Source: Liolophura sinensis (lineage: Eukaryota; Mollusca; Polyplacophora; Chitonida; Chitonidae). Taken from it: a stretch of 64,000 bases of DNA. A program made the position numbers and the translations under genes. Under the pieces are notes generated by a model, which was not told the DNA's origin, ran no database searches, and worked only from the letters and a program-made list of their open reading frames with translations. Location of the stretch: NCBI RefSeq assembly GCF_032854445.1, contig NC_088300.1, positions 44,881,682 through 44,945,681 on the forward strand, in the 5' to 3' direction. Of the stretch, positions 49,000 through 61,233 are shown piece after piece (position 1 is the first letter of the stretch; each line of letters opens with the position of its first letter).

Positions 49000-50600
49000 G
49001 TGACCTGAGCTCAGTTGGTGGAATCTCTAATACTGTCGTCCTAATTTACTATCCTCACCTGTGAAACTAATTGATTCCCAGCTTGGGGGTAACATTGACT
49101 GCTAGAACTTCAGCTGTACCGAGAGCTTCAGCAGTACCGAGTGCCGCGCTGTTGACAACTTTTCTGAATTTGAAATGCACCTGAGTTTTGACTGGAAATT
49201 TTTGCCTGGAAATCCTCGAGAAAACTTTTATATTTTGAATGCTGTCTGCAAAGGCATAAAAAAGAACTTGTGCTTTTAGTGTAGGTAAATTTGGGTTCTG
49301 TCAGGGCAGACTTCATTGAAATCGGTCCCATCGAGTTGGAGTTCACAAAAGTGTGATGATTTGTTTGAGAGGCGGCGATAAACTCGGTTATAGGATGAAT
49401 GTCAGAATTCTAGATGAACTAATGCTTAGTATTATCTAAATAAACTATTGACATGCATATATGTATATGGATATTGCCACAAGAGGCGAGAAAACAACTA
49501 AGTCATCATCAAAGGTAGAGTGTAGAATTTTTTTATAATAGAGAACACGCTCCATTTGCCGAACACTCATGTATACGAAGGCCATGCAACTGCTAGGATT
49601 CTAACCCCGACATCCAGTATATGCATAAGCACCCTCACACAGATCTCCAGAGGATGTGAATCCCTCATAAACCCTATAAGGACCGGAATTGAGGGGGTTC
49701 AACTACACATAAGTGGCCATAACACATTAACTCCTGCATCAGCCTAGCCTGAAAACCCCGTCTATGTAATGCTTATGTTTACTGAGACTGCTGCCAACCA
49801 TAGTCCGGGCAGTATTTAGCTACCTGGGAGCCTACCCCATTGTCAAAGCTTACTGCATATGTGAAGTTTAATGTCCAAATCTACTCAAAAATAAGGTCAG
49901 TTTTGACTAACTAACTGTTTTGTGACGCCATGTCTACCCGATTGACCTCTTCGAACATCAATCATGTTGAGAAACTGACATTATCTAAAATGTGTCAACC
50001 TTATTTCTGTATCCCATGCTGTAGAACAGCTCAACATGCAGGGTATTTTTTTGAAAGCTTATTCTAGAGTAAAGTAGAAGCATGATTTGTCAGATGCTTT
50101 TAAAATGCTGGGATACGAATTATCAGACCTGGGTGTGCTTATGTAGCACGTGAAAACAATAGCTTCATGTGTAAAATATCTATATTGTTAGAGTTGTAAG
50201 GCAAAAAAGTGAGATACCCATGGAGTGGAAAAAAGATCAGAAGACTTTTGCACATAAGTTTTGGCTTGTATTTTCATTGTCTCAAGGCTCTGTTCAAATA
50301 CGGGAATTTTACTATGGACATCCTCTCGGCTGTGAACTAGACTTTGCCCAGTATTAAAAGGGCTTCAAGATTCAAGAGGAGCTCATTTCAAGCTATCCAT
50401 AAATATATTTTATATTTATTATATAGGTTTTTTTCTTAAACTGCACTGAAGATTTCAGGAGCGATTGCTGAAGCCATTTCGTTTTGAGTCTCATGACCAA
50501 ATATGGCAGAGCAAACAGGGGAGATTACAGACTAAAAATGGCTTCCCATGCCAGCATTCTTTCTTTCAGTCAATGCAAAATTAAACCAAATCGAGACATA
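49000..50600. other. Spacer before the second tetraspanin
   Basis: Contains a possible tRNA-like head near 49003-49075 (GAGCTCAGTTGGTGGAATC) and a relative of the 48640 units at 49560-49690. Otherwise nothing is recognised. Confidence 0.4.
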
Positions 50601-50735
50601 TTGTATAGCTAGTTTAAGCAGGGTTTGATAAGGCAAGGTGAGGTTCTTACATACTAACGCGGCTAAAAGACAGGATTTATATTTTTTGTGCTTGTCGCTA
50701 GATTGAATATGCATCTGGCGTAGCCGTCAATTGGT
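50600..50735. repeat. Partial copy of the 13205 foldback family
   Basis: ACTAACGCGGCTAAAAGACA and GATTGAATATGCATCTGGCG parallel the centre of the element at 13205-13496. The arms are not preserved. Confidence 0.5.
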
Positions 50736-50888
50736 GGCATTAGCATCTACTGTAAAATCACAGTATTTTTTAGTACAGAGAGAAAATATAAATATATTCA
50801 CTGTGGAGTTTTGAAACCAACAAAATGGTTGATGTTATACATGCTGTTTAGGTGTACTTTTCAGCCTGGCCGAAACTACAGCGGAAAC

Positions 50889-53800
50889 ATGGCCAGTGAC
50901 AAAGGTTATGGCTACAGCCTTGTGAAGTACTTCTTCTTTGGCTTCAATGTGGTTGTTTGGGTAAGTAGCTGTCGTAAGACAAAGTATAAATCAGACTCCT
51001 GAATTTCTGCTCAAGATTTTGTGACATTACTCTGTGAGAAGCTACATTACGGTGTTGGAACGCAGACAAGGCTGTGCAGGCAAGGTGGGCGAATCAACAA
51101 ATTCCACCTCTTAAGGTTTGAACTCCCACCTCAACTTTATGTGTTCTAGCAAATGCCTGTAACCACTAGTTCTCTGTTTTATTGAGCTTAGCAAAACATG
51201 ATAGCCAATATACTGCTTTTTGTCAGCTACTATGACTGAGGAACTATTTCTCAGGTGCCTTTTGTCAGGTGTCAAGTCAGGCACTTATGTAAAGAAAAAA
51301 TCACCAAATTTATTGTATATTTATAGATCTTTGACTGTCTGAAATAATGCTTATATGTTGATTTTCAGCTACTGGGCACTTCTCTGGTATGTCTGGGTGT
51401 ATGGTTGCTAGTGACTAAAGGTCCTCACCCAGTGATCACCCCATCACATAGTTACCTGAGTGCTGTAGCCATCTGTATAGCAGTGGGAATACTCATCCTG
51501 CTGGCTGGTTTCCTAGGCTACTGTGGAGCCCTGCTGGAGAATCAGTGTATGCTGGCCTCAGTGAGTAAACTTCATTTCTTTGCTATCAAATGCTACAGTC
51601 ATTGCGTCCCAGCATATATGTGAAGTAATTTGTGTCAAGACAAGTTTGATACCCATATACCTGGAAAGTTTTTCTCTGGAAACAATATTTAAAATAATAG
51701 GAATTATAAATTGTAATCAATTGCTATGTGTATCTGAGAAATGCAGCAGAGAAATAGTTGGATATTTTATCCCCCCGTATTTGGTAATTAGGGGAGACAA
51801 CTCTGATTATCCCTGTGGCGGGGAGACCATATTAGCCAGGCCTACATATAAATCTATCAAGCTTATACGTGGAACTTAAGCCAAAAGAGTCCATTTGTTA
51901 ACCATGGCAACATACATCACCTATGTTACTTTTCTGTTACAGTATTTTGTCCTCGTGATTCTGCTCTTTGTACTGGAGATTACTGCAGCCTCCTTGTCAT
52001 TAGTCTACAAACATGAGGTAGGAAATAATGAAGTATTGCTGAGAATAATACCCAGATATTGACAGTTTTACCCATGATTCAGTTATTGTAATTTCTATCC
52101 CACTAGTCTGACAGCTCTGTGAATAATGTAAACTCTCTGGTTATAGTTATTAGGGCCCCAAACACTGGCATTGTGCACTCTTGTACTTATTCTGTTTGCT
52201 TTTCCAACTGTACTGGTTATTTTTAACCTTAGACTTGATATGCTGTTATATTGATATCAAACTTTGTGTTTCCATTAAATAGTCTATACATACATGTAAG
52301 CATGGTAAAATTTAACTTTCTGTCATTTCCTCAGAAGCCTTTATATATGTCAGGATGTCGGTCATGTCTCCGAGCTGTGATCATTTGTCTGCATGTTTCT
52401 TAGTTTTCTTTGTCTAATTTCAAAGCATGGATTACGAGTTTGTTTATATTGATATACATGTACTATTAATTACTGACATACACTGAATCTGCTTTTTAAA
52501 AATTCTTTCGTAAGATTAAGGACACAGCTAGAGTGGAGTTATTGTACAGTCTACATCTTACACACAGTCAGGTGAATGACAATCCTTCAACTGTGGTCCT
52601 GAGCCAGGCCTGGAATGAGATGCAGACAGAGGTATGCTTACAGTCACCATGACATTCACTGGCTTGATTCTGGGGGTCTCTGTGGCTGCCGCTGTATAAG
52701 TGAAATATTTTTGAGCGCGCGTAACACACCAGTCAAATAAAAAAATAAATCCTAGCAAAATGCTGGCTGTTGCCAAGTGAAATATTGTTGTGTACAATGA
52801 AAAACACCAATCAAATAATAAATCACTGCATGCTGCCTTGGTGCAGTCTACTAACCTGTGACCTGTGAGGTCTGGGGTTCCAAAATATCTCACACTGGCT
52901 AGGCTGCAGTGTCATGTCAGGAAGTTTTGTCTGGTGATGTTGAGTGGTTGTTCCTTGGAGATATGCCTGGTTTCCACCACCAGAACAGCCCTAACAGTGG
53001 CTTTAAGTACTAATCCGATACTTAAGTAAGTATTGACCAGCTGTAGTGGTGTAGTGTCTTCCCTGTAAATGGTACATCCAGGCTCAATCCCAAAAGAAGT
53101 CACATCTAAGACAAAATCCCGTAGGTAATCTCAGCACTTACTGGCTTTGTTCTCTGCATAAGGTGAATGGACCAGGCACTGGTTGGCCCAGAGTCTGTAT
53201 AATGTGACTGGGTGAGGTGTCGTGTCTGGTGCCTTAGGCACTATCAACATTGGGGCATTGGGTCTGGCCTGCTACTACATGTAGGACATGCCATCGTGAT
53301 ATGACGTTAAAACCCCAAGCAAGCAAACAAAGAAGACCTGATACATTTAAACTTCAGAATGTACATTGTAGGATGGTAGGCTAAACAAAGTAGTCTTGAT
53401 CATAGGTTTCTGTACGTTTTAAATCCAAGTACTGCTATATGAATGCAGGGGTCAAAATTTACCGCAGGGAGGAAAAATTAGGCTTTAAATATGTATACAA
53501 ACTCTTTTGAATTAGGACGTGGTGGGTAAACAAAGTGGGAATTCATTCGTCTTTAGCACAATCAGTTTTCGGCATGCCAGTGAAAGTGAAGCAAAGTAGG
53601 GACAAATGCTGGCTTCCAGTGAAAGTCGCTATGTTACACGCTATCCCATTGGTTGTGTCTCTCCTGTGGACCAGTGAGTGAGCTTTATCAAATTGTCAGA
53701 AATGCAATGGCTGTTTGACAGCTACAGCAGCAGTGGCGGTTGTGACCAGCTACAGAGGACAGGTAAAACCGAAACATACCAAAACTAATGGGAGGATTGC

Positions 53801-56222
53801 AACATAGAGATTTGAAAAGTATTTCGTGTAGACATTTTTGTAAAAATGTGTTTGGGGCTATTAAGCGGCGATGAAACACAGGAAGCAGCAGGAGTCAATA
53901 TGACTTTAAAAATTTACTTGTAAATTTGATCGCATCTACCCTGGAATTTTGGAACTAAAGGAAAGATTTTATTGTCAAACGTCACAGTGATGTAGCAAAT
54001 CCATTATAAATTTTATCATCTCGATCAGTTACAGTGTACTTTGTCTTCTGTAGCTGAAAGGTTTGATCTAAGGATGGCTAATATTTTATTAATTGTAATA
54101 TGGCCTATGTGAGGTTCACTGTCCCCCCAAAATCTTACCCAATATTAAACCTTCACAATGGATTTTATTGGTTAAAAACCTCTAGTACCTGAAAAACATT
54201 TTATGTCATCAGTAACCAGTCACATGTAATTCTTTGAAAAAAAGATAATAATACTCTATATATATCATGACAACCCACAGTGGTAAAACTTATCGGCCTT
54301 GTGCTGTTTTTCTATTATGAAGGGCCTTTAAAATTCAGGAATGGCCAGTTGATGTCCAAGTCAACTGGCCTTTTGATTTTCAAGGCTTATTTCTACCTCT
54401 GTGCATGTTGTAGCTACAATGCTGTGGGGTACAGAACTACAGTGACTGGCATGTGGTGATGCCAGAGTCCCAAAAAGTGCCAGTCTCCTGCTGCAGACTG
54501 CCCAACTGTGAGCCCAAGATAAGACCACTGTATTACGAGCGGGTAAGTAGGTCATGTCGGCAACACTTAAGGCTCTAATTTAGTGGAAGTAAATGTTGAA
54601 GTCTAGTTTCAACAATTTCTGGAGCTGCTGTGTAAGGTGCCATGTCATCTCAAATAATTTCAGTGCCAAGATCTGTTTGTTATATATTAAACAGTTGAAA
54701 TTGATATTCCCTATTCCTTCAACCTTTTTCACATGGCTGACTTCCTCTACGAGGGAAGGTCTGTCAGCAACCTGCAGATGGTCATGTATTTCTCCCAGGC
54801 TCTGCCCGGTTTCCTCCCACAGTAGTGCTGGCTGCTGTCATTAAGTGAAATATTCTTGAGTATGGTGTAAAACACAATTCAAATAAATAAATAAACGAAA
54901 TTTTCACTTGCTGTTGTTTTAAGCGTATTTTCGAGGCATTTCTCTGCCAAGATTGAAAATAGTTTTAAAAACTTTAAAAAAATAGGCAAAAGTTTTCTGT
55001 GAAGAGCTGATGTTGGTCTTAAACTATGGCCAGCCAAAACATTAAAGTGGATAAATTACATTCCACATTTATCATGCAACCTTTGCAAGGGTGAAAGAAA
55101 TAGAGTACCAGAGATTGTCAGACATTTGTTTATTGTGCTTTTCATGCAGGGCTGTCTGGAAGAGATTGAGTACTGGTTTGTGTCACATATGTACGTGCTG
55201 GGTGTGGTGGCAGTTACTCTGGGTGTGGTGCAGGTAAGTTAGATATAGATAGATATATGTTGTCACCCTACTTTTCAAGCCCATCTCAAACATTTTTCTA
55301 AGATCAGTAGAACTCTCAGAGTTAGGTAAAGTTAGTAGTGCTGAAATTTTAGGTCATTTATGATTATACAGCTATTCCAAACTTTTCTTTGCCATTAATG
55401 TCAGCAAGCATTTTCTACTATGAACACCTTTCGCTCAGTCTTCTAACCATATTCTTTGACAAGCGTGACACAGTTGATCAGTTTAACTGGAAAATAAATC
55501 AAAATAAACAGTCAAAATCTAAACTGAATTTCAAATGAAGCATTTGGCATTATAACACATTCCAAGATTTGATGTCCTATAGTAAGGCATGGGGGCTGGG
55601 GGACTGAACCCGATGGCTCAGGTGGTAGAGTGTCTACTTCGTGGGCGGGTTATCTAGGGTCAATCCTGGGTCGGGTTACACTTAAGACTTTAAAAGAGGA
55701 AGTTGTAGCTTCCTCACTTGACCTTCAGCAGTAACGGGAGGTACAACAACTGGTTGACCCGTATCAGTATAATGGCTCGGGTAAGGCGCTTACTTGCCTT
55801 CGGTAAGTCGTCTCGGTGAAGAACGATAAAAAAGAGTGGTGGAAATCCGTCCTACAACAAGGAGGCACATTACATGTACATGCACTGCAAGGACGTCTTT
55901 GTTGTCACATGTCTGAAAAATTGTGAAGTATGACATTAAACCCAACTCGCTCAATTAATTTTTGTATGAAATCTGATGCAGAAGTGAAGTCAGTTTTGGG
56001 AGGAAAGGACAGTTGTAGGGGGAATGAAAGTAGTTCGCGTAACTCTTTCTAACTGTTAAGGAAGTTGACTTTAAATCTCACACAAGATAAATAATCATTG
56101 GATTATCATGTCTCACCTCATGGTAGAATTGAACATGCTCATTTCTTTCTTTCCAGATATTAGCCGTGGCTGCAGCTATACTCTTATTTTGTAGTATAAA
56201 AAACAATAAGTTTGATGTTTGA
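50889..56222 (+). CDS. Tetraspanin, second of a tandem pair, complete
   Basis: Coding exons 50889-50960, 51369-51560, 51943-52017, 52515-52631, 54414-54542, 55150-55233 and 56157-56222. All are phase 0 and give 244 residues. Exons 2 and 3 are exactly 192 and 75 nt, as in the gene at 38959. Four membrane segments are visible, along with an ALLENQCML intracellular turn typical of the family. The large loop has CCG in LQCCGVQNYSDW, CC in PVSCC, one cysteine in LPNC and one in GCLEE, six in all. The resemblance to TSPAN4/9/18 (WNxxQTExxCCGV, NYSDW) is from memory. An acceptor at 50864 precedes the ATG by 24 bp, so an upstream non-coding exon exists. The intron after exon 4 is a repeat sink with SINE remnants. 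Tandem duplication with the neighbour is well supported; its age is not. Confidence 0.94.
52672..52826 (+). mobile_element. Family A SINE remnant with two 3' ends
   Basis: AAGTGAAATATTTTTGAGCG plus CCAGTCAAATAAA, followed by a second GTGAAATATTGTTGTGTACA plus CACCAATCAAATAATAAATC. Head lost. Tetraspanin 2, intron 4. Confidence 0.75.
52827..53332 (+). repeat. SINE-like region, tail TTAAAACCCCAAGCAAGCAA (family C)
   Basis: Two tRNA-like segments (near 52836-52885 and 53035-53100) precede a body ending ATATGACGTTAAAACCCCAA then GCAAGCAAACAAA. Probably more than one insertion. Boundaries are uncertain. Confidence 0.55.
53455..53885. repeat. Dispersed element family E, copy 2
   Basis: Ordered words AACAAAGTGGGAATTCATTC, GCCAGTGAAAGTGAA, CCCATTGGTTGTGTCTC and GGACCAGTGAGTGAGCTT match 19680-19895. 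Confidence 0.65.
54745..54897 (+). mobile_element. Family A SINE, headless
   Basis: GGGAAGGTCTGTCAGCAACC, CCGGTTTCCTCCCAC, AAATATTCTTGAGTATGGTG and an AAATAAATAAATAAA tail. It abuts ATTCCTTCAACCTTTTTCAC, a terminus of MITE family M1, so it may be a second SINE-in-M1 insertion. Confidence 0.85.
55605..55960 (+). mobile_element. tRNA-derived SINE, family B, long form
   Basis: The head has GATGGCTCAGGTGGTAGAGT (A box) and GGGTCAATCCTGGG (B box). A body of about 250 bp ends ATGACATTAAACCCAACTCG then CTCAATTA. Same 3' design as 9036-9259 in the opposite orientation. Tetraspanin 2, intron 6. Confidence 0.85.
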
Positions 56223-57990
56223 GGTAAACATCATGTGGACTTAACACTATTTAAAGGCAATGCTCTTACAATGATAGTGAGGACTTCCGTAATTTTCCAA
56301 CAAAGAAGATTCAGTGATGGATGTGGACCAAGAATTTGTGTTTAATAGCATATGTATTATGTAAGCTGTTACACGGGCTATTTATTCTCTGCCATATTGC
56401 AATTCCAAGATGAAAGAGGAATGAAATTGAAACCAGCAGATGTGTACCCTAACATGCCGAAGATAAAGCTATAGGCTGTTTGGATATGGGATATAGCTGA
56501 ATGTTTACTGCCAAAACAAAATCAGAACAAACCCAGAACTGTGCAATCACATACCTTGAATAGTGGAGAGGATTTATTACCACAGTGCCAATTTACCTGG
56601 GATCATGTCATGAGAAGGAGCTATTACAATAGTTCTTGATATTAGTATTTTTGTTCTGCTACAAGTATTGGTTTCATTCCAGCAGTACCAACTTAAGGAT
56701 GGTGACATGGATTTCAGAACTACATTAATATTGCAAACAGTGACAGTGAAGTGTTACATGCTATTAACCAGGTGTAAAGTTATGCTAATAATCTAGTCCT
56801 AGGCTTATAATGGAGCTGACTCTGGTTAAAAACCAGTTTATTTACACCAGCTTGTAGGTGATAAATGGTGTATAGTGAGTAAGAAAATTGGAGAAGATCC
56901 ATAGTATGAAAGAGATTTGATTTCATTGCTGCTGTTTCCTGTCAAGAAAACAAATAAATCAATGAATAAATAAATAAATAAATAAAGCTAATGCCACCAC
57001 CCAATGAAAATAGTTCTCTTGCAAACACCTGTTCATCACAAAGTCATACACGTGTTTATTGCAAGTAACATTTTAGTAAACTGCTAGTTTTGAACAAAGG
57101 CCTTCAAGTATCGCCATATATCTGAAAAGTTTAAATAACAGGAACAAGTCTTTATCAAGGATAAAGGAACATTGAATCTCAATTAATGAAGGACACTGGA
57201 GTATGTCCTTGTATTCTGCACGGAGAATGAACACAAGTCCTGACATTCCATTTTACACGTATGTGTAGTAACATACAATTCATTGATATTTTTTGACGTA
57301 AATGTCTTCCCAATAGAACATGCTTTCTTCTTTTGTAAGATTCATTTATACAATGTCTGCATTTTTGTATTGCATTTTAAGTCTGTGTCTGTGGCATGTT
57401 TATTTTTGTGGTTGTTATGGTGGACACTGGTTATGCTCTGCATGATGTCATGTTTATTAATTCTACATAAATAGTGCACCTTCCTCCACTTCCTCCCTCC
57501 CCCCCCCCCCCCCCAAAAAAACAAACCCTCCCACCGACCACACCTCATTATATCATAGCCAGATTCTAAGGGAGGTGAATACCATATTTATGCATTTTTG
57601 TCACTGTGACGATTAAATGACAGACATTATTGTATGTGTTTAACCTTAAAGACAACTTGTTAATGGTATTCAGACTTCATTGTGGACTAGTCTTTTGTTT
57701 TGTTTTTTTTTAAATAATACACAGTAGTGTACGGGCCAATGACAAGTGTCCCCAAAAATTTCACGAGAAAGATGTAGGAACACCAGATCAAATATAAACA
57801 TTTATCTGCATTTTACCCACATATAAAGTAAGAAAATTTCTTCTTTTGAAGGTCTTGGAATGTTATATATGTGCATGTTTAAGATGTAATACTGCTTCAG
57901 CGCAGACTGTTTAATTCAATTTTATGCCATGTATTTAATGTGTCAAATATTTTATTGGTTTAATAAAAGCTTTGTGTAAAATTACTCTGA
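56223..57990 (+). terminator. Second tetraspanin 3' UTR; candidate poly(A) signal at 57962
   Basis: AATAAA at 57962-57967 with GT-rich sequence downstream is the best candidate, giving a UTR of about 1.75 kb. A closer AATAAA run at 56950-56985 is part of an A-rich repeat and could be an alternative. A C run lies near 57500. Confidence 0.5.
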
Positions 57991-60456
57991 AAGAAAATTT
58001 ATTCCTATTATTATTTTTGCTGTTATTATTGCTAAGTGTTATTATGAAGTTTTAGCATCTTAATTCAAAGAAATTCTTTATTTTGACATTAAACATTAGC
58101 AGTGTTAAAATGATAAATCTTACTTTAGGTGATACATTATTTGATGTTTATCCAGATCTGTAATCTCTTGTGTATCTGAGAGAAACTTTTTCAGAATAGG
58201 GCCTACACTTCATACAGTTCATGTCTGAAATGCTGGCTCCAGGCCAGCCTGGAATCTTGTGGTTCACTGTACAACATGCTTACTCATTTTTGTCAGGATT
58301 TCCTTTTCTTTTCGCTTACAATATGACAGGGTCTCATACAAGTAAAGTTGCTGGCTTACTGCCACTGTCAGGTAAAGGTGGGTGATTTTCGCTGAACATG
58401 CCTGTGTCCTATACCCATAAACCTGACCTTTGTCCTATATATGTGAAAAAAATCTTGCTCGTGGCGTTACACAAAAAGTCAATCAATCAATCAATCGGAT
58501 TAGGATCTGGCTGCTTTGCTGGGATATAGTCCTGTGGACATTTAGATTTAGAATTCTGCCATTCATCAGAATACTCAGTGTTACAACAAATTTTCTACAC
58601 GTACTATGTACTGCGACAAAACCATGGTTTGAGATCTTCATAATGGTTCTGCCACCAAACGTCAGTCAACGCAAAAAAAAAAAAAAAAAAAAAAGACAAG
58701 CAAGACGACAACCACGCTGGCTTCTTCCATTATCAACCTGACCTCATCATAGAAGTACAAACATTAATGATCAGGGCATAAAACACCAATCCAAAATACA
58801 GCTGCTAATGATGCTGGGGTACAAAAACGGGAATAAAAACAAATTAATTAGAAAGACTTCTTCTCAGGCGTCAATACAGTATAGTTTCCAGTGTTTGAAG
58901 GAATGAAATAAAGGGAAACTTCTTTCTCCACGTGAGCGCGGTTATTGTGCAGGTGAGCGAGAGTCTGGTTTTCCCATCCCAGAAGGCTTTTGTAAGCAGT
59001 GTGCTAGGGCTCACAAGCCAGTCTCGTCAGTAGTACAGGCCAGTCACACATATTTTTTTTGTTTTGTTGTTATTGTTGTTTTCCCTTTGTGTTTTGGGAG
59101 GTCGAGGTAAAAGAGGGCATGGTCTAACTGATATCTATGGTATGTAAATAGTGATCAAAAAGTAATATGGATTAGAGTCCCATGAAGGGGAGGACCCCCA
59201 ACAAGTGAATCAAGTAACAAGTGAATAAAATGGGTTAGAGTCGCATAAAGGGTTGGACCCTTAACAACAAATGAACGATCGAGTCTGAGTTCCATGAAGG
59301 GGTTGACCCTCAGGGCATTGTAGAGTGCCGGTATATCATGTATATCAATTCTCAGCATTGCTTCACAAATAAATTGGTCAGCCTTTGCTGTACGACACTG
59401 TTGATGTGTAGTAGTGAACGACTGAGCAGTCTTGCAGGTAGGGGCAGAGAATTGTATGTGCACTATATAGTATGTAGGTGTAAATGTGTCAAATGCAGTA
59501 AATCAGCTTAAATCGGACAATTATTGATGGCCAACAAGTCCTGTGTTTTTAAACTCATCTCAACAATTTCAGCATACATACATGTATATAGCCATTTTGA
59601 CACCCGATTTTCAATTTGTAACAAAAGTATGCAACATCTATAAAATGGCTTAGGTGTTGGTTACAATCATCTTGTGCATCTACTTCAGGTGAAGAGAATG
59701 GATATGGGGACCAATATTGTATTTGAATCAAAAGTTGAGATAGTTTTTGTATTTTCTGATATCACTTCCTGCCTCATCACCATGACCTTGGTGTTGTTCA
59801 AGATTTCTGAACAAAATTTGCTAGTGGCAGCAGTGATGTAAAGCAAACTCATACTCCTATAATATTTTATGTCCTGTAACACCTATAGAGAAATAAAGCA
59901 AAATATTGTGTGTGCATATATACAGATATTTTATTCAAATAAGAAGAAAAAAAAGTTCCTGAAAAGAAAAAAAGCATAGAAAACTGAAGATTTAAGTAAT
60001 AAACATCTCATAGACAAATGAAAACAATATTAGGAAGAAATAGCATTGTTTCCCATACAACAATTTTTTTTTTTTTTTTTTTATTGAAATAAGTTTCCAA
60101 TAAAAGGAAAACATTGAATGATTTGGAACTGCTTACTTCGGCATGTACATTTCAATTCATTTCAAGATGTTTAAACATCCAAAAAGAGCAAACTGGAATG
60201 AGAACATTTAGGGCATGAAATCATGTCTGACAGGGATGAATTCAAATTCAAAATATTAAAACTATAGCACTCACTTTATAAATATGGCATCCTTCTTAAA
60301 ACAATTCATGTTACAGTATAGTCTAAACTAAATACTTGGCAAGGCACTAAAAACAAACTAAAACGGTAATTGGGAAATCAATTTGTCAATACAAAGCACT
60401 AGCAATACATTAAAACTAAAATCTAGTGGAGCACTCCGGTTCTAAGGGGGTGCATA
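57991..60456. other. Spacer between tetraspanin 2 and the METTL24-like gene
   Basis: Holds an (A)n run at 58673-58695, a diverged about 65-bp tandem at 59170-59310 (GAGTCCCATGAAGGG), and long A/T tracts near 59940 and 60064-60082. No gene recognised. Confidence 0.5.
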
Positions 60457-60571
60457 CTCTTTACGCTCAACTGGCTTAACCTCACTGCCACCACTACAAA
60501 AAGGTTTGGCGCCTGAGCGACACGTGGGCTTGTTTGGCTTTACATCCTCGCCTCTCGTGTCCTTGCGCAGG
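60457..60571 (-). other. Coding-like segment with its own stop, unidentified
   Basis: A GC-rich island in AT-rich surroundings. The minus strand has an acceptor-like AAATAG before 60571 and then reads VLRKDTRGEDVKPNKP, CRSGAKPFCSGG and VERKEYAPP to a stop. The plus strand is also open across the same bases (AYSLRSTGLTSLPPLQKG and onward). It could be the last exon of an alternative METTL24-like transcript, a processed remnant or a repeat. I do not recognise it. Confidence 0.35.
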
Positions 60572-60852
60572 ACTATTTAATAAACATTCATCATAAAATC
60601 AATTAAAAAACAGGTGTTGGTTAGAATCCTGTTGTGAGTACTTCATATAAGGTGAATGCATGCAAATAAAAGTGTTATTAGAAGTAACTGCTGAGACAGT
60701 GACCTCGGTATTGCTGAAGGTTTCTGGGGGAAAAAAAAAACTGATAGTGGAGACAGTGATGCGACGCAATCGTAGAGGGCAGTTTATGCGCTGTAATGAG
60801 AATGGCAGAACTGACCTTTGAGTAATGCTAATATCGCCTCCTTAACTATGGC

Positions 60853-61233
60853 ACTCACATCTGACTGATGAGTATGTCTACTTCACCAAGCAGGATGGAA
60901 TATTAATCATTTGAAGTCCGTAGCAGAACATTATCTGAGATCTGACTGGTGTGTACCCCTTACTTAACCAAACATGACGGAATATGAATCATCTGAAGTC
61001 TGTGGCAGAACATCCTCGGAGATCTGGCTGATGACATGGAGATCTGACTGGTGTGTACCCCTTACTTAACGAAACATGACGGAATATGAATCATCTGAAG
61101 TCTGTGGGAGAACATCCTCGGAGATCTGGCTGATGACATGGAGATCTGACTGGTGTGTACCCCTTACTTAACCAAACATGACGGAATATGAATCATCTGA
61201 AGTTCGTGGCAAGTTGTCCTCAGAGGTGTTACG
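60853..61233 (-). repeat. 102-bp tandem repeat that includes the METTL24-like stop codon
   Basis: GATCTGACTGGTGTGTACCC starts at 60939, 61041 and 61143 (exactly 102 bp apart), with an older, diverged unit from about 60853. The rightmost unit overlaps the last 18 codons and the stop of the gene above. The others lie in its 3' UTR and still carry the same ELQMIHIPSCLVK-stop bases or close variants. Confidence 0.93.

Noticed and set aside
60064-60082. Poly(A) tail of a processed pseudogene on the minus strand
   Set aside because: An AATAAA merges into the A run with no spacing, and no processed coding sequence lies upstream, so a simple A/T tract is likelier.
60937-61233. CRISPR-like array
   Set aside because: Repeats are 102 bp and contiguous with no unique spacers, and the genome is eukaryotic.
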